DNA of 64,000 nucleotides from Rhizobium leguminosarum (GTDB taxonomy: Bacteria > Pseudomonadota > Alphaproteobacteria > Rhizobiales > Rhizobiaceae), in contig NZ_MZMU01000003.1 of assembly GCF_004123835.1 (NCBI RefSeq), positions 1,588,991-1,652,990 of the forward strand. Reading direction: 5' to 3'. The notes under the pieces are model-generated. The model did not search any database. It saw only the letters and a program-made list of their open reading frames with translations, and was not told the DNA's origin. Positions 50,901-58,401 of this stretch are shown one piece after another. Made by a program: the position numbers and the translations under genes. How positions within the stretch are numbered: position 1 is the stretch's first letter; each line of letters begins with the position of its first letter.

Positions 50901-53443
50901 GCTTGCGTGATTGCCTGAATTCCGCCGTCGAGCAGGGGGCGATCAATTCGCGCCAGGCCGAAGAACTGCACGACTACTATGAGGCGCGCTTTCGCCGCAA
51001 GCGGCCGGGCATGACCGATCGGCAGGCGGCCGAAGCCGCCAAGCGGGAAGTGATCGACAGTCTGCGCGATAATGCCAAGGAGAAGCGCCGGCAGGTCCTG
51101 CTGACGGAAGCCAAGCGCAAGGAGCTTGCCGACTTCGTCGAGAACTATCGCGACCTGAAGGGCAGGCCGGATAAGGTCGACGCCGTCATGTCGCTGATGA
51201 TCCATAACGGCTACAAGGGCACCCAGTCGATGTCCGGCAAGGCCAATGCGATTATCGCCATGGCGCACCGGCAGCTTTCTGAGGTGATGCACCATTTCCG
51301 GCGATCGCGCGTTGCCGGCACACATCTGAACAAGGTCGACCTGCCGGACGTGATCCGCGCCATGCACGGCGAGAAAACAGGCAACGCCACGGCAAAGGCG
51401 ATGGGCCAGGCGGTCTCGAACGTCTTCGAGGAACTGCGCCAGCGTTTCAACGCCGCCGGCGGCAACATTCCGAAGCGGCAGGATTTCGGGCTGACGCACA
51501 CACATAACCGCTCGAACATCCGCGAGCTCGGTTTGACCGGCCGGGGCAAATTCGGCGGCAAGCGCTACGACATGGATCTGGCGCGCCGGCGCTGGAAAGA
51601 GTTCATCAAGCCGATGCTCAATGCCGACGAGATGACCAATCCGCGCACCGGCGAGACGGTCGGCCTTGACGGCATCGATGCGAGCCTCGATTACGTCTTC
51701 GACAGCATCATGTCGGATGGTTGGGCCCATCGCCGTCCGGAGGCGCGCAAGTTCGGCGTCGGCTCGGTCGCCAGCCGCTATCAGGAAAGCCGCTTCCTGA
51801 TCTTCAACGATGCCGACGCCTGGCTCGCCTACAACGAAAAGTTCGGCAACACCGATCCGATCGCTTCGATCTTCAACCAGGTCAACAGTCTGTCGCGGGA
51901 TATCGCCGCCATGGAGCGTTTCGGACCGAACCCGGATGCATCCGTCGAGTGGCTGAAACAGGCGGTGCAGGCCGATATCGGCCGGCGCCAGTCCGGAGCG
52001 CTGAAAGTCGAGGGGCTGAAGCTGCCGGGGATCTCGGCGAGGGCGATGGCGGCCTATCGCATCGACAGCCTCTGGCGAGCCTTGCGCGGCCGCGAGACCG
52101 TCGTGCAGGGCGCTGCGCAGTTTGCCGGCGATATTCGCAATGTTGCGACTTCGGCGGCGCTCGGCGCTACCGGGATCCTCGCCGGCCTCACCGATCCCTT
52201 CGTCTCGCAGGCCGCTAGACGTCTTGCCGGCCTGCCTGTCACCGTCACCATGCACAAGATCGTCGGCGACCTGGCGCGCTTCGCTGCCGACAAGGGCAAC
52301 GAGGCGGCGCTCGCCCGCAAGGCGGTCGTTTGGGACGATTTCATGCACACGATGAACGAACAGGCGCGCTTCGTCGACCAGATGTTCGGGCATGAATGGA
52401 GCAAATATCTGGTTGATCGGTCACTAACCTTGAACGGGCTGAAGCCGCTGACCGATGCTCGCAAGCGGATCGAGGCGACGGCCTGGCACGATACGCTCGG
52501 CGAATATGCCAGCAAGGACACCGACTGGATCGACCTGCCGCCGCTGCTCAAGAAGACGATGGAGGGTTTCGGCTTCACGCCCGAGGAGTGGCACGCCATG
52601 CGCGCCGGCGTCGACGAGGCAGGCTTCCTCGACCCGGGCACGCTCTATGAAAAGACCGGCAATCGGAACCTTGCGGAAAAATACGCCGAGATGATCATCC
52701 AGTGGTCGGAACGCTCTGTTCCTTCGGGAGATCCCCGCGTCAAGAGTTTCCTGACGGGCATGGTGCCGCGCGGGACGGTGCTCGGTGAGATCGCCGAATT
52801 CGCCTCGCAGTTCATGAGCTTCGGTATGAGCTTTACGGCGCGGCAGCTCGAGGCGCACTACGTCTATTCGATGCTGGCGAAATCCGGTTCGGGCAAGGTC
52901 GCCCGCGGCGCCTATTATTTCGCGGCGATGGCCGTGCCGCTGACGCTCGGCGCCGGCATGTATATCCAGATCCTGAATGTGCTGAACGGCAAGGATCCCG
53001 AGGATATGACGCAGCCGAGTTTCTGGGCCAAGGCCTTCGTCAAGGGCGGCGGCGGCGGCCTGTTCGCCGACTTCGTCGACAAGGCGGAAAACCGCTTCGG
53101 GCAGAATTTCGCGCAGACGCTTGGCGGCATCGGCGGCGCCTTCATCGGTGACACGTTGGATCTATCGCTGCGCTCGATACAGACGATCATGGGTGCTGAA
53201 GATCCGAAAGCGGGCAGGGCGCTTTCGAAATATGTCGGCCGCTACACGCCGATCCTGTCCTCGCATCCGATGACGCGCGCCTGGTACCGGCGGCTCTTCG
53301 TCGACAATCTGCAGATGATGACGGATCCGGACGCCGACAAAAGCTTCAAGGCGCAGGCGCGTAAAAGCTCTTTCTGGTGGCAGCCGGGCGAACTGACGCC
53401 GCGGCGGGCTCCCGATCTCGGCGCGATCGCCGGGAGCGAATAG
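50897..53443 (+). CDS. Large internal virion core protein, T7 gp16-like
   Basis: An 848-aa protein. The start at 50897 (MSLRDCLNSAVEQGAINSRQ) overlaps the previous stop by ATGA. It is mainly helical with HTHNRSNIRELGLTGRGKFG, SQFMSFGMSFTARQLEAHYV and two hydrophobic stretches near the C-terminus (AYYFAAMAVPLTLGAGMYIQ, LGGIGGAFIGDTLDLSL). These suit a protein that inserts into the host inner membrane as part of the DNA-ejection channel. No transglycosylase motif here. Role inferred from size and order. Confidence 0.72.
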   Translation: MSLRDCLNSAVEQGAINSRQAEELHDYYEARFRRKRPGMTDRQAAEAAKREVIDSLRDNAKEKRRQVLLTEAKRKELADFVENYRDLKGRPDKVDAVMSLMIHNGYKGTQSMSGKANAIIAMAHRQLSEVMHHFRRSRVAGTHLNKVDLPDVIRAMHGEKTGNATAKAMGQAVSNVFEELRQRFNAAGGNIPKRQDFGLTHTHNRSNIRELGLTGRGKFGGKRYDMDLARRRWKEFIKPMLNADEMTNPRTGETVGLDGIDASLDYVFDSIMSDGWAHRRPEARKFGVGSVASRYQESRFLIFNDADAWLAYNEKFGNTDPIASIFNQVNSLSRDIAAMERFGPNPDASVEWLKQAVQADIGRRQSGALKVEGLKLPGISARAMAAYRIDSLWRALRGRETVVQGAAQFAGDIRNVATSAALGATGILAGLTDPFVSQAARRLAGLPVTVTMHKIVGDLARFAADKGNEAALARKAVVWDDFMHTMNEQARFVDQMFGHEWSKYLVDRSLTLNGLKPLTDARKRIEATAWHDTLGEYASKDTDWIDLPPLLKKTMEGFGFTPEEWHAMRAGVDEAGFLDPGTLYEKTGNRNLAEKYAEMIIQWSERSVPSGDPRVKSFLTGMVPRGTVLGEIAEFASQFMSFGMSFTARQLEAHYVYSMLAKSGSGKVARGAYYFAAMAVPLTLGAGMYIQILNVLNGKDPEDMTQPSFWAKAFVKGGGGGLFADFVDKAENRFGQNFAQTLGGIGGAFIGDTLDLSLRSIQTIMGAEDPKAGRALSKYVGRYTPILSSHPMTRAWYRRLFVDNLQMMTDPDADKSFKAQARKSSFWWQPGELTPRRAPDLGAIAGSE

Positions 53444-53454
53444 GCCCACTTAAC
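53444..53454 (+). promoter_or_regulatory. GCCCACTTAAC motif upstream of the tail-fibre gene
   Basis: One of the recurrent GCGCAYTTRAC-like motifs, with a one-base difference. It ends 51 bp before the ATG at 53506; a CTGCCT/AGGCAG hairpin lies between. Possible late promoter element. Confidence 0.4.
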
Positions 53455-53505
53455 GCCGTCGCATGACGCCTATTCTGCCTGGATCAACCGAGGCAGGGTG
53501 GCGCC

Positions 53506-54177
53506 ATGGATAATCCTTTTCCGATCCCGCAGCAGCTTCGCCAGGCCGATATCTTCCTCGGCGACGGCGGCCAGACTTACGGGCCGTTCAGCTTCAAGAT
53601 CTTCGATATCGGCGATGCCGAGGTCTGGTCGCGGCCCGCCGGTGACAGCGGTTTTGCAAAACAGTCCGTGTTCGTCGCTAAGGTCAACGGCGATCCCTTC
53701 GACAATTTCACCGTGACCTTCCCGGCCGGGCAGCCCGATACGACGCAGATCCTCGTGCAGTCTGCCCGCCTGGACAGCCGCGCGGCCGGCGTGATGCGCG
53801 GCGGGCGGATCGATCCGACGGCGATGGAGAAGGAATTCTCCAAGATCGCCACCGAAATGCAGGAGCTGCGGCGCGATATCGACCGTGGCTGGAAATCGGA
53901 TTTCGGCCAGGAGCCGATGACGCTCGACGCCGACGTCGAGGACGGCGACGTGCTGGTCAAGGACGGCGATCGGCTGGCGAAAGGGCCGAGCGCCGCGGCC
54001 CTCCTGGACGTGCAGAAGCAGGCGGAGGAGGCTCGGGATATCGCGGTCGATAAAGCGGAGATCGCGGTGCAGGCGGCGGCCGACGCCGAAGCCTACGCGC
54101 TTATCGTCGGCGCGGCCGTTTACGATTTCAATTTCGACAGCGACCCTTCAACACCCGGATATGATTGGAACGAATAG
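53506..54177 (+). CDS. Tail fibre adaptor, T7 gp17 N-terminal-like
   Basis: A 223-aa protein. The N-terminal 110 residues (DIFLGDGGQTYGPFSFKIFD, VFVAKVNGDPFDNFTVTFPA, TTQILVQSARLDSRAAGVMR) match the T7 tail-fibre N-terminal domain that attaches fibres to the tail. A coiled coil follows (MEKEFSKIATEMQELRRDID, later AEEARDIAVDKAEIAVQAAA). The protein ends soon after, so the receptor-binding part is on separate proteins, probably those encoded next. Confidence 0.85.
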   Translation: MDNPFPIPQQLRQADIFLGDGGQTYGPFSFKIFDIGDAEVWSRPAGDSGFAKQSVFVAKVNGDPFDNFTVTFPAGQPDTTQILVQSARLDSRAAGVMRGGRIDPTAMEKEFSKIATEMQELRRDIDRGWKSDFGQEPMTLDADVEDGDVLVKDGDRLAKGPSAAALLDVQKQAEEARDIAVDKAEIAVQAAADAEAYALIVGAAVYDFNFDSDPSTPGYDWNE

Positions 54178-55140
54178 ATGGCTCGTATCCCTCGCAAACT
54201 TGCTGGCATCGGCGCCGCAGATCTTTCGGATGCGGCTGAATTCGACGCATATGTCGGACCGTCTCGCGAACTCACCGTCGATCCCGTGCGCGGCATCCTG
54301 GCGCTTCACGATGGCGCGACCGCCGGCGGCCGGCGCTTCCTCACCGGGCAGACGGCCCTTGCCGCCGCCACCGTTCGCGTCGTCGACACGACAGGGCTTT
54401 CCATCGCGACCTCATACGACGCCGGCGACGCGATCGATGGAGTGACGCTGCAGGCGGGAGATCTGATCCTTCGCGCCATGGGTGGCAGCGGCGGAGACCT
54501 CACGAACGGCATTTATGTCGTTCAACCATCCGGTGCCGCTCCCCGCGCGTCCGGATTTTCGACCTACAACGCGCATTGCGGCGTGCTGGTGACCGTGCAG
54601 GAAGGAACGCTCGGCGCGGCGACGACCTGGCTGTGCCTGTCACACAAGGGCGGCATTCTGGGCGTGACGGCGATCGCCTTCGGAAATCAAAATATCGACC
54701 CAGCGACGGATACCGTCGAGGGGCTTATACGCAAGGCAACGATTGCCGAGGCGCTGGCGGGTCTCAGCAACGAGGGTGCGATCACGCCGATGGTGCTGGC
54801 CGGGCTCCTCAAGGTCGTTCGCACCACGATGTCAGACGATACCGCCATCCTTGTCGGAACCCAGGTCGGCCGCAGCGGCTTCGGTCTGCTGGTCTGCCAT
54901 GATGCCGGCTTTTCCGCGATTTTCGCCTGGGACAGCAGCCCCGCCGTCTCCATCGAAAAGATTGCCGGCGGCGCCAACTCCGCCGCATCCATGACCTTCA
55001 CGGCCGGCGCGCAGTGGAGCGGCACGACAGGAACCGACGGCAAGTTCAACGTCGGCATCAACTCGTTCGGCACGGTCATTTCGATCGAGAACCGGCTCGG
55101 GAACGCCGTGGCCGTGACAATGTACCTGCTGGGAGCCTGA
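54178..55140 (+). CDS. Tail fibre / receptor-binding protein (putative)
   Basis: A 320-aa protein whose start directly follows the adaptor stop. Residues about 25-60 (YVGPSRELTVDPVRGILALH, DGATAGGRRFLTG) form the small beta module often found near the N-terminus of phage tail fibres. The rest is beta-rich with Gly/Thr turns (GTLGAATTWLCLSHKGGILG, GTTGTDGKFNVGINSFGTVI). Likely the distal fibre or a structural partner of the SGNH protein encoded next. Confidence 0.65.
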   Translation: MARIPRKLAGIGAADLSDAAEFDAYVGPSRELTVDPVRGILALHDGATAGGRRFLTGQTALAAATVRVVDTTGLSIATSYDAGDAIDGVTLQAGDLILRAMGGSGGDLTNGIYVVQPSGAAPRASGFSTYNAHCGVLVTVQEGTLGAATTWLCLSHKGGILGVTAIAFGNQNIDPATDTVEGLIRKATIAEALAGLSNEGAITPMVLAGLLKVVRTTMSDDTAILVGTQVGRSGFGLLVCHDAGFSAIFAWDSSPAVSIEKIAGGANSAASMTFTAGAQWSGTTGTDGKFNVGINSFGTVISIENRLGNAVAVTMYLLGA

Positions 55141-55141
55141 C

Positions 55142-55957
55142 ATGTTGAAAAGACGAACTATCCGCGTCGAGTGCATCGGCGACAGTTTCGAGCGCGGCTA
55201 CACCTTCGGACGATTTTCGGATCAGGTCTCCGTCAACGACCGGCTTTGGCAGATCGCATCGCCATCGCTGGCCGCCAACCTGCTGATGTCGACGAACAAT
55301 CTTCCGGTGCGGTTTCGGGGCGGCAATCAGGGCTTCCCGATTTCGCGGCTGACGGATGCCGGCCTGCCGGCGGCGCTCGCAGCTTACTGTGCGACCTGGA
55401 ATATGGACGCGCGCGACTGGATGCTGCTGGAAGATGCCGGCGACCATATCGGCAATCCGGACACCTACCAGGCGGCCGTCGAGGCGGTCATCGACGCGGT
55501 TGCACCCGTCCGCTGCGCCGTCATTACCGCCTTCGATTACCCGGTCGGCATCGGCGCTGATCCGAACTATCAGTGGGACAGGATCATACCCGGGTTCGGC
55601 CGCTCGATGAATGCGGCCAAGATCGCCGCGGCCGCGTCCAGGGGTGCGCTTCTCATCGATGAGAACGCTGCAATGGACGCCTATCGCTCGACGACGCTCG
55701 CAACTGACCTCCTCGACCCGATGCAGCACATCGACGGGACGATCGACGGCATTCATGCCGGTCCATGGGGGACGTTGAAAGAGGTTAGCGTTCGTCTGAC
55801 CGCCCTCGGCCTGGCGGGCAGCGTCCGCTCGATCGAGGCGCTGACGAGTATCGCCAACGTAGACTTCACGCGCCTGCAGTGCGGCGCGACCGTCTGGAAC
55901 GGCACAAGGGCGATCAGTTACTGCAGCGCCTTGTTTCCGGCGGCCGAGGTGCCGTAG
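55142..55957 (+). CDS. SGNH/GDSL esterase, tail-associated (no signal peptide)
   Basis: A 271-aa SGNH hydrolase. Block I ECIGDSFERGY carries Ser15; LLEDAGDHIGNPDTYQ fills the block III region; the catalytic dyad is in IDGIHAGPW (Asp202, His205). No signal peptide. Encoded between fibre genes, so it is probably carried on the virion, where it could remove acetyl groups from capsule or lipopolysaccharide. It is clearly related to the convergent gene 55968-56717 (shared GDS-x-x-RG, LEDAG-x-H, DGIH). Confidence 0.75.
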   Translation: MLKRRTIRVECIGDSFERGYTFGRFSDQVSVNDRLWQIASPSLAANLLMSTNNLPVRFRGGNQGFPISRLTDAGLPAALAAYCATWNMDARDWMLLEDAGDHIGNPDTYQAAVEAVIDAVAPVRCAVITAFDYPVGIGADPNYQWDRIIPGFGRSMNAAKIAAAASRGALLIDENAAMDAYRSTTLATDLLDPMQHIDGTIDGIHAGPWGTLKEVSVRLTALGLAGSVRSIEALTSIANVDFTRLQCGATVWNGTRAISYCSALFPAAEVP

Positions 55958-55967
55958 GGCGCGCCAA

Positions 55968-56717
55968 TCACTGGCTGCCTGCGCTGACAGCTGCGATGAT
56001 CGCATCCACCATGATTTTTTCACCGTCGACAGTGAGGTGGATGCCGTCTTCTTGGAGCACTGTCTTGCCGGCCGCGGCGGCTGTTTGCGCCAGCGACTTG
56101 TAGTCAATCAATGTTGCTGCGAGCGAACGAGCAGCGAACAAGGTGGCATCGTTGTGACTGAGGCCGTGGAATTCGACGGAATAGCGGTAACGATCTGCCG
56201 GCTCGCCGCCTAGCGTCGGAGCCTGGATATTGTCGGCAATCGTCATCATCACGAGCTTGGCGCCAGACGCTTCCACCGCAAGACCGATCTGCAGCCAGTT
56301 GTCGAAGTAGGAAAGCGGATCATTGTCGTGTCGGCCTGCGTCTTCGAGAACGACGATATCGCCAGGTCGAATAATGCGGCGATTTACCAGATCCTTGATT
56401 CGAGCCGCGGCGTCGGCAGCCCTATTGGGTTGCCCGCTGGCACCGGCGTAAACGGCCATGAAACCGCGTGCTGTTAGCATCGAGGCCGGCGATCGCATGT
56501 CCCATTGGGGGTTCTGACGCTGTTCCGGCGTCGCCTGGTCGGGAAAGAAGCCTAGCGCCCAACCGCGCATGAGGCTGTCGCCAAAGGTGAAGATCACACG
56601 CCCGAACTGATTGCGATCGGCGGTCACTTTTGCAAAGGCGTCATCGGTTGGCCCGGCCTGACCGAGGGCGTTGCCCGCAAATAGGAGAGCCGCAAGAAAG
56701 GGCGTCACGAGCTTCAT
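55968..56717 (-). CDS. Secreted SGNH/GDSL esterase, probable lysogenic-conversion gene
   Basis: The only minus-strand gene in the late region. A 249-aa product with a Sec signal (KLVTPFLAALLFAGNALG, cut likely after Gly19 or Ala21), then FTFGDSLMRGWALGFFPDQ (Ser48), VVLEDAGRHDNDPLSYF, and EDGIHLTVDGEKI (Asp224, His227). The start at 56717 has GGAGAT 8 bases upstream. Being secreted and separately transcribed, it probably acts in the lysogen's envelope, for example by deacetylating a surface polysaccharide used as the phage receptor. That role is inferred. Confidence 0.75.
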   Translation of the reverse strand: MKLVTPFLAALLFAGNALGQAGPTDDAFAKVTADRNQFGRVIFTFGDSLMRGWALGFFPDQATPEQRQNPQWDMRSPASMLTARGFMAVYAGASGQPNRAADAAARIKDLVNRRIIRPGDIVVLEDAGRHDNDPLSYFDNWLQIGLAVEASGAKLVMMTIADNIQAPTLGGEPADRYRYSVEFHGLSHNDATLFAARSLAATLIDYKSLAQTAAAAGKTVLQEDGIHLTVDGEKIMVDAIIAAVSAGSQ

Positions 56718-56793
56718 TCGACGGATCTCCACGGGTTGAATGATGCTCATATCCCGGGACAACTATAGCGGTCAATTGGCCTTCCTCCGGCGC

Positions 56794-56804
56794 GCGCATT
56801 TGAC
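56794..56804 (+). promoter_or_regulatory. GCGCATTTGAC motif upstream of the endolysin gene
   Basis: GCGCATTTGAC at 56794-56804 ends 52 bp before the endolysin ATG. It lies in the loop of an inverted repeat (CCGGCGCGC ... GCGCGCCGG) followed by TTTAAG. The spacing to the start codon matches the copies at 53444 and 60313. Confidence 0.42.
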
Positions 56805-56856
56805 GCCTGCGCGCCGGCTTTAAGCTTCAGGTTCCATCTTTTTCAGGAGCCCGCTC

Positions 56857-57711
56857 ATGCCGCTGAAGACCTTGCCCGATATCGTGCCCGCGCCGGCCAA
56901 GATGCTGCTCGATTTCATCCGCTCCATCGAGGCGCCGCGCGGATATGGCACCATCTACGGCAACAACCAGGACAAGCTGCCGGTTCCCCTGACATCGATG
57001 ACGCTCGACCAGGTGATCGCGGCGGGGTCTGGCTGGTCGAAGAAGTTCGGCTCGAGCGCCGCCGGCGGCCTGCAGTTCATGCGCCTCACCCTGCAGCAGA
57101 TTAAGAAGGAAACCGGCATCTCCGGCGACCTGGTGTTCTCGGCCGGCCTGCAGGATCGCCTGGGCTATTATCTGTTGCTCGGCCGCGGTTATGCCGACTT
57201 CATCGAAGGCAAGCTCGGCGTTGTCGCATTCGGCAAGGCGCTGGCGCAGGAATGGGCGAGCTTCCCGGTGCTGGCTGATACCAGAGGCCAGAAGCGACCG
57301 GTGAAGCGGGGCGATACCTACTATGCCGGCGACGGCATCAACAAGGTGCTGCTGAAGCCGGAGAAGGTCGAGGCGAAGCTGCAGGACGTGCTCGAGCTCG
57401 CCGGCGCCGTGAAGGCCCGGCAGCAGAAGACGAAGGCCACGTCGGCGGCGCTGGTCGCGGCCGTCAACGATAATCCGCCGCCGATCGCGCCGGCGCCGGC
57501 CAAGCCAAAGCCGATCCGCAAGAGCGGCCGGTTCTGGACCTGGGCCGGTACAGGCGGGATCTCGCTGACGACGATCGTCGAAAAGCTCGGCTTCTTCCAA
57601 TTGGATTACCGGGTTCAGATCGCGCTCCTGGTCGTCGTCGTCGGCTTCGCGGTCTATGCGATCGCCACCATGACGCCCATCCGCAATGCGCTCGGACTGA
57701 AGAGCAAATGA
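56857..57711 (+). CDS. Endolysin (muramidase-type) with C-terminal membrane segment
   Basis: A 284-aa protein. The N-terminal 170 residues (LLDFIRSIEAPRGYGTIYGN, GWSKKFGSSAAGGLQFMRLT, GLQDRLGYYLLLGRGYADFI, GKALAQEWASFPVLADTRGQ) have the lysozyme-like layout of phage muramidases; the Glu in RSIEAPRGY is the likely catalytic acid. A Pro/Lys-rich linker (about 200-225) leads to a hydrophobic segment near the C-terminus (IALLVVVVGFAVYAIATM). There is no N-terminal signal. It starts the lysis cassette, ATGA-coupled to the Rz-like gene. Confidence 0.78.
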   Translation: MPLKTLPDIVPAPAKMLLDFIRSIEAPRGYGTIYGNNQDKLPVPLTSMTLDQVIAAGSGWSKKFGSSAAGGLQFMRLTLQQIKKETGISGDLVFSAGLQDRLGYYLLLGRGYADFIEGKLGVVAFGKALAQEWASFPVLADTRGQKRPVKRGDTYYAGDGINKVLLKPEKVEAKLQDVLELAGAVKARQQKTKATSAALVAAVNDNPPPIAPAPAKPKPIRKSGRFWTWAGTGGISLTTIVEKLGFFQLDYRVQIALLVVVVGFAVYAIATMTPIRNALGLKSK

Positions 57712-57965
57712 GCGCCGTTCTTATCGCTTTCCTGAGAAAGAATTGGGCTGCCGTCGCGATCGCGGCGGCCGCCGTCGTCGCGCTGCTCTGGATCGTTCAA
57801 GCGGCCTATTCGCGCGGCGCGGCCGATGCCAAGAGCGAGGCGCGCGAGGCTGTCTTCAACCAGCTGAAGGAAAGGAACGCGACGGATGCCGAGATTGAGA
57901 ACATGCCTGCTGCTGAGCTTTGCCGCGCTATCGGCGGCGAGCTGCGCAACGACAGGTGCGAGTGA
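57708..57965 (+). CDS. Rz-like inner-membrane spanin
   Basis: An 85-aa protein. N-terminal membrane anchor (NWAAVAIAAAAVVALLWIVQ) followed by a short periplasmic helix (SEAREAVFNQLKERNATDAE) and two late Cys (LCRAIGG, DRCE). Size and order (endolysin, then Rz, with Rz1 nested) fit the two-component spanin that fuses inner and outer membranes at lysis. Confidence 0.78.
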   Translation: MSAVLIAFLRKNWAAVAIAAAAVVALLWIVQAAYSRGAADAKSEAREAVFNQLKERNATDAEIENMPAAELCRAIGGELRNDRCE

Positions 57966-58098
57966 CGGGGCTGGTTACGCGGCGCTGCATCCCAGTGCCG
58001 AGACGCGGGCCTGCATCTGGGAAAAAGACAGGCCCTTCACTCAGGAAGTTGCGGCGCACAACACCCAATGCGCCAAAGATCCGCTGTGCCGGAAATAG
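57886..58098 (+). CDS. Rz1-like outer-membrane lipoprotein spanin
   Basis: A 70-aa protein whose gene overlaps the Rz-like gene by 80 bases in another frame. Lipoprotein signal MPRLRTCLLLSFAALSAASC with the lipobox LSAASC, so Cys20 would carry lipid. The mature part is short, with paired Cys (ACIWEK, QCAKDPLCRK). The overlapping Rz/Rz1 arrangement is characteristic of phage lysis cassettes. Confidence 0.82.
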   Translation: MPRLRTCLLLSFAALSAASCATTGASDGAGYAALHPSAETRACIWEKDRPFTQEVAAHNTQCAKDPLCRK

Positions 58099-58107
58099 GA
58101 GAGAGAC

Positions 58108-58401
58108 ATGCCGCAACACCGCTTTCAGGCGAATGAGGAATGGAATGCCGGCATCGATGCCGCCAGCGACAAGGGCTATCGCACGCTCGCCTATAGCGGC
58201 AGCCTCGGCGGCGGCACCCTGTCGCTCGCGACCGGTTTCGACGGCGGGCTGAAGATCCCGGTTTCCGACGCCGAGCTGGATGCGACGAAGGTCGACGACA
58301 ACGGCGACGCCATCAAGCAGTTCACCTTCCAGAGCGCCGGCAACGTCTTCGTGACACTCGCCGGCGCCACCACGCCCGACGTGACGGTGGTGGTCATCTG
58401 A
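58108..58401 (+). CDS. Small tail-region protein, 97 aa
   Basis: MPQHRFQANEEWNAGIDAAS then LGGGTLSLATGFDGGLKIPV and a beta-rich end (NVFVTLAGATTPDVTVVVI). It lies just ahead of the tailspike-like gene (TGATG overlap) and may be its small partner or a trimer-forming base. GGAGAGAGAC precedes the ATG. No family recognised. Confidence 0.55.
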   Translation: MPQHRFQANEEWNAGIDAASDKGYRTLAYSGSLGGGTLSLATGFDGGLKIPVSDAELDATKVDDNGDAIKQFTFQSAGNVFVTLAGATTPDVTVVVI

